A stretch of 8,947 bases of DNA, taken from the NCBI GenBank assembly GCA_039926025.1, contig JBDSXV010000082.1:1-8947 (forward strand), written 5' to 3'. Positions 7,380 to 8,947 of the stretch are shown here, piece by piece. Position numbers and translations under genes: made by a program. Within the stretch, counting starts at the first letter, position 1; each line of letters starts with the position of its first letter. This stretch comes from Dokdonella_A sp039926025. Lineage in GTDB: Bacteria > Pseudomonadota > Gammaproteobacteria > Xanthomonadales > Rhodanobacteraceae. Under the pieces are notes generated by a model that was not told the origin of the DNA, did no database searches, and worked only from the letters and a program-made list of their open reading frames with translations.

Positions 7380-8446
7380 GCGACGGGTTCCTCGGTCGGG
7401 GAGCGCTCGAATGGAAAGCGCAGGCGGACTTCTGTGCCCTGCGGTTGCAGACGGCGTATCGCGAAATGATGCTGCTCGCCGTAGAGGACCCGCAAACGTT
7501 CGCGCGTGTTGGTCAGGCCAACGCCGTGGCCGCCGCCTTGGCCGGGGCGATAGTCGAGACTGCCCGGACCGTCGTCGCGCAGGGCAATATCGATGGTGCC
7601 CTCGTCGACTCGCGCGACGATCTCGATGCGACCGCCTTCCTCGCGTCGCGACACGGCGTACTTGACGGCATTCTCGATCAGCGGCTGCAGGATCAGGCTG
7701 GGTACGAGCGCAGTACCTGCCGGTGGCGTCACCAGAATGCCGACCTTGAGGCGGTCGCCGAAACGCAACTGTTCGATCGTGAGATAGCGTTTGACGGCGC
7801 CGATTTCCTGATCGAGCGTTACCTTTTGCTGAGGGTCATTGTCGAGCGAATAGCGCAGGAACCCGGACAGCGCGCCGACCATGCCGTTCGCCTGTTCGCG
7901 ACGGCCGTCAAGTACGAGGGTCGAAATCGCATTCAGTGTGTTGAAAAGAAAATGCGGGTTGAGCTGGTAACGCAGCATGCGCAACTGTGCCTGGTGCGCC
8001 ATCGCGGTCGCCTGCAAGGCGGTTTCCTTTTCCTGCTGCAGCTGGCGAGCGAGCTTGATGCCGACGTACGCACCGGTCCATGCAGCCAGGATGTACAGCG
8101 CGCCCGCGAAATATGACAGGTAACCCAGGATGCTCGGCGGCGGTTTGCAGTCGGTGCAGATCTGGTACATCGCGATTGCCCAGGCGTAGGCATAAGCGAC
8201 GGAGGTCGCGGCGAGTACGCCGCCGCCCACCCAAAGACGAGAACGCAACGGCCAGTTCCAGCTGACCTTCAGGCCGTAGCGGATGATCAGGGTAAAGCCG
8301 AGGCCGCACAGCGCATCGAACACGGCCAGCTTGTAGTAGTCGAGCGGCCTGCCGTAGCCGATGCCGGAAAGGAAGTTCTCGACGCCGTAACCGATCCACG
8401 CAGCGATCTGCACCATCCAGAACTGGCGGTTACGGGTCATCATCAT
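7361..8446 (-). CDS. LytS-like membrane sensor histidine kinase (His_kinase family)
   Basis: This 361-residue sensor kinase is the partner of the overlapping LytTR regulator. Four membrane helices are predicted at about 9-27, 36-57, 71-93 and 108-132, with almost no extracytoplasmic domain. A short coiled segment (133-157) follows, then the His_kinase box QLNPHFLFNTLNAIS with phospho-acceptor His165. The ATPase domain has the N-box LQPLIENAVKY (Asn259), DDGPG (291-295) and GHGVGLTNTRERL (307-319). The loop between TM3 and TM4, placed in the periplasm by this topology, carries ICTDC (Cys97, Cys100). The start is set at the first of three tandem ATG codons (8446, 8443, 8440), because homology-like sequence begins at TRNRQFW; the frame stays open further upstream but that part looks non-coding. 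No good ribosome binding site precedes any of the three, so the exact start is uncertain by a few codons. Confidence 0.9.
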   Translation of the reverse strand: MMMTRNRQFWMVQIAAWIGYGVENFLSGIGYGRPLDYYKLAVFDALCGLGFTLIIRYGLKVSWNWPLRSRLWVGGGVLAATSVAYAYAWAIAMYQICTDCKPPPSILGYLSYFAGALYILAAWTGAYVGIKLARQLQQEKETALQATAMAHQAQLRMLRYQLNPHFLFNTLNAISTLVLDGRREQANGMVGALSGFLRYSLDNDPQQKVTLDQEIGAVKRYLTIEQLRFGDRLKVGILVTPPAGTALVPSLILQPLIENAVKYAVSRREEGGRIEIVARVDEGTIDIALRDDGPGSLDYRPGQGGGHGVGLTNTRERLRVLYGEQHHFAIRRLQPQGTEVRLRFPFERSPTEEPVACASVP

Positions 8447-8463
8447 GAAGGGGTGCGGGCGGG

Positions 8464-8480
8464 CATCGTTCGATGTTAAA
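8464..8480 (-). promoter_or_regulatory. Possible -10 box and overlapping dyad upstream of the kinase gene
   Basis: On the minus strand TTTAACAT (8480-8473) resembles a -10 element (TAACAT, 4 of 6). It runs into the perfect palindrome CATCGAACGATG (8475-8464, CATCG around two bases). A start site near 8466 would give a leader of about 20 nt. The stretch is AT-rich against very GC-rich surroundings. No -35 box is evident, which would fit an activated promoter. This is a weak call. Confidence 0.25.
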
Positions 8481-8490
8481 TCGTTTCCGC

Positions 8491-8510
8491 GCGGTTTCGC
8501 GGCGAACCGC
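8491..8510. repeat. Inverted repeat upstream of the kinase promoter candidate
   Basis: GCGGTT (8491-8496) is repeated inverted as AACCGC (8505-8510) around an 8-nt centre. It sits roughly where a -35 region or activator site would lie for the -10-like box at 8480-8473. Such short GC-rich dyads are common by chance, so function is only a possibility. Confidence 0.25.
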
Positions 8511-8651
8511 CGCACGCCCGCAACGATTCGTCCCGATCGGCGATGCGAGCACGCCGTGCGCGCAGGAATCATCGCGGTCGATGTCGTGTTTCGCCGCTGT
8601 CTGACGTTGTACCTGAGACCCACATCACTATTGGCTATCCAGGAGGACGCA

Positions 8652-8756
8652 ATGCCGCTATTCGCCCACTTCACTGAACAGGAATGCCGTGCCTGGATCG
8701 ACGCGATCATTGCGATCGTGCGCATGCCGCCGGCGCAGCGTTGTTGGGTGGGCTGA
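8652..8756 (+). CDS. Possible small protein of 34 residues, function unknown
   Basis: A short ORF starts with ATG 6 nt after a very strong Shine-Dalgarno sequence AGGAGG (8641-8646) and ends in TGA. The product begins MPLFAHFTEQECRAW, has a hydrophobic middle (IDAIIAIV) and ends PPAQRCWVG, with two cysteines. The third codon positions are mostly G or C, in line with neighbouring genes. It is not recognised as a known family. It is transcribed away from the kinase gene and towards the tRNA-Asn terminator. It could be a genuine microprotein, a leader peptide, or the degraded start of a lost gene. The strong ribosome binding site is the main support. Confidence 0.4.
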   Translation: MPLFAHFTEQECRAWIDAIIAIVRMPPAQRCWVG

Positions 8757-8804
8757 AGGCTGGCGGGCGTCGCATCGCCTGTGTTGCGCGGTATGCAGAT
8801 CGCC

Positions 8805-8842
8805 AAAAACAAGAAAGCCTGCATCGCTGCAGGCTTTCTTGT
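8805..8842 (-). terminator. Rho-independent terminator of tRNA-Asn
   Basis: A perfect 15-bp stem pairs 8809-8823 with 8828-8842 around the tetraloop TCGC. On the minus strand it is followed by a run of T (8808-8805). It starts 7 nt after the CCA end of the tRNA. The stem may also stop plus-strand transcription coming from the small ORF. Confidence 0.9.
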
Positions 8843-8848
8843 TGTATC

Positions 8849-8925
8849 TGGCGCCCGAAGTTGGACTCGAACCAACGACCCCCTGATTAACAGTCAAGTG
8901 CTCTAACCAGCTGAGCTATTCGGGC
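8849..8925 (-). tRNA. tRNA-Asn (anticodon GTT)
   Basis: This is a complete 77-nt cloverleaf including an encoded CCA. The acceptor stem GCCCGAA (8925-8919) pairs with TTCGGGC (8859-8853), followed by discriminator G and CCA. The D-arm reads AGCTCAGCTGGTTAGAGC. The anticodon stem is CTTGA/TCAGG (one G-T pair) around the loop CTGTTAA, with anticodon GTT at 8891-8889. The T-arm holds GGTTCGAGTCC. Discriminator G and anticodon GTT both fit asparagine. A strong terminator follows directly, so this is the last gene of its transcript; the promoter lies beyond the right edge. Confidence 0.97.
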
Positions 8926-8947
8926 GAGCCGCGCATTTTCTCGGGAC

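Noticed and set aside
7250..8116. Plus-strand ORF of 288 codons opposite the regulator and kinase
   Set aside because: It spans the junction of two well-supported minus-strand genes and shows no domain of its own.
8447..8875. N-terminal extension of the kinase to a 504-residue protein
   Set aside because: The extra 143 residues are low-information, run into the terminator and tRNA gene, and precede a normal kinase start with its first membrane helix.
8849..8925. tRNA-Asn as an integration (att) site
   Set aside because: I saw no second copy of the tRNA 3' end and no integrase gene in the window, so there is no sign of an island here.

Overview
The window is GC-rich DNA with dense coding. 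It suggests a gammaproteobacterium of the Lysobacterales (Xanthomonadales), perhaps Rhodanobacteraceae. This rests on the Oar-like TonB-dependent receptor tail, the full-length PpnN-type nucleosidase, the LytS/LytR-like regulatory pair and the style of the intergenic repeats. No rRNA or species-level marker is present, so the assignment is an inference.

Layout. Positions 1-355 (+) hold the C-terminal end of an outer-membrane TonB-dependent receptor, followed by a strong terminator hairpin at 376-404. Positions 405-712 hold no gene. They carry a compact cluster of overlapping direct repeats and hairpins, then the probable promoter region of the next gene. Positions 713-2101 (+) encode a PpnN/YgdH-type nucleotide 5'-monophosphate nucleosidase (LOG family). 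It converges on a minus-strand gene, with a hairpin between the two.

The rest of the coding DNA is on the minus strand and reads right to left. A LytS-like membrane histidine kinase (8446-7361) overlaps a LytTR response regulator (7379-6576) by 19 nt. A 170-bp gap follows, then a 1034-residue RND efflux permease (6405-3301), then its periplasmic adaptor (3265-2156) 35 nt downstream. No outer-membrane channel gene is present. The simplest model is a sensor-regulator pair controlling an adjacent RND pump that borrows an outer-membrane factor encoded elsewhere. The ligand and the substrate cannot be read from the sequence.

At the right end a tRNA-Asn(GTT) gene (8925-8849, minus) with an encoded CCA is followed by a textbook terminator. 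Between it and the kinase gene lie a possible 34-residue ORF with a strong ribosome binding site (8652-8756, +) and a possible promoter/dyad for the kinase operon.

Points for a second look are the altered proton-relay residues of the pump (Glu-Gly and Asn-His in place of Asp-Asp and Lys-Asn), a CxxC motif in the predicted periplasmic loop of the kinase, the permease-before-adaptor gene order, the intergenic repeat cluster and the small ORF. Nothing in the window clearly forms a wholly new system; the two-component/RND locus is the best candidate for uncharacterised biology.
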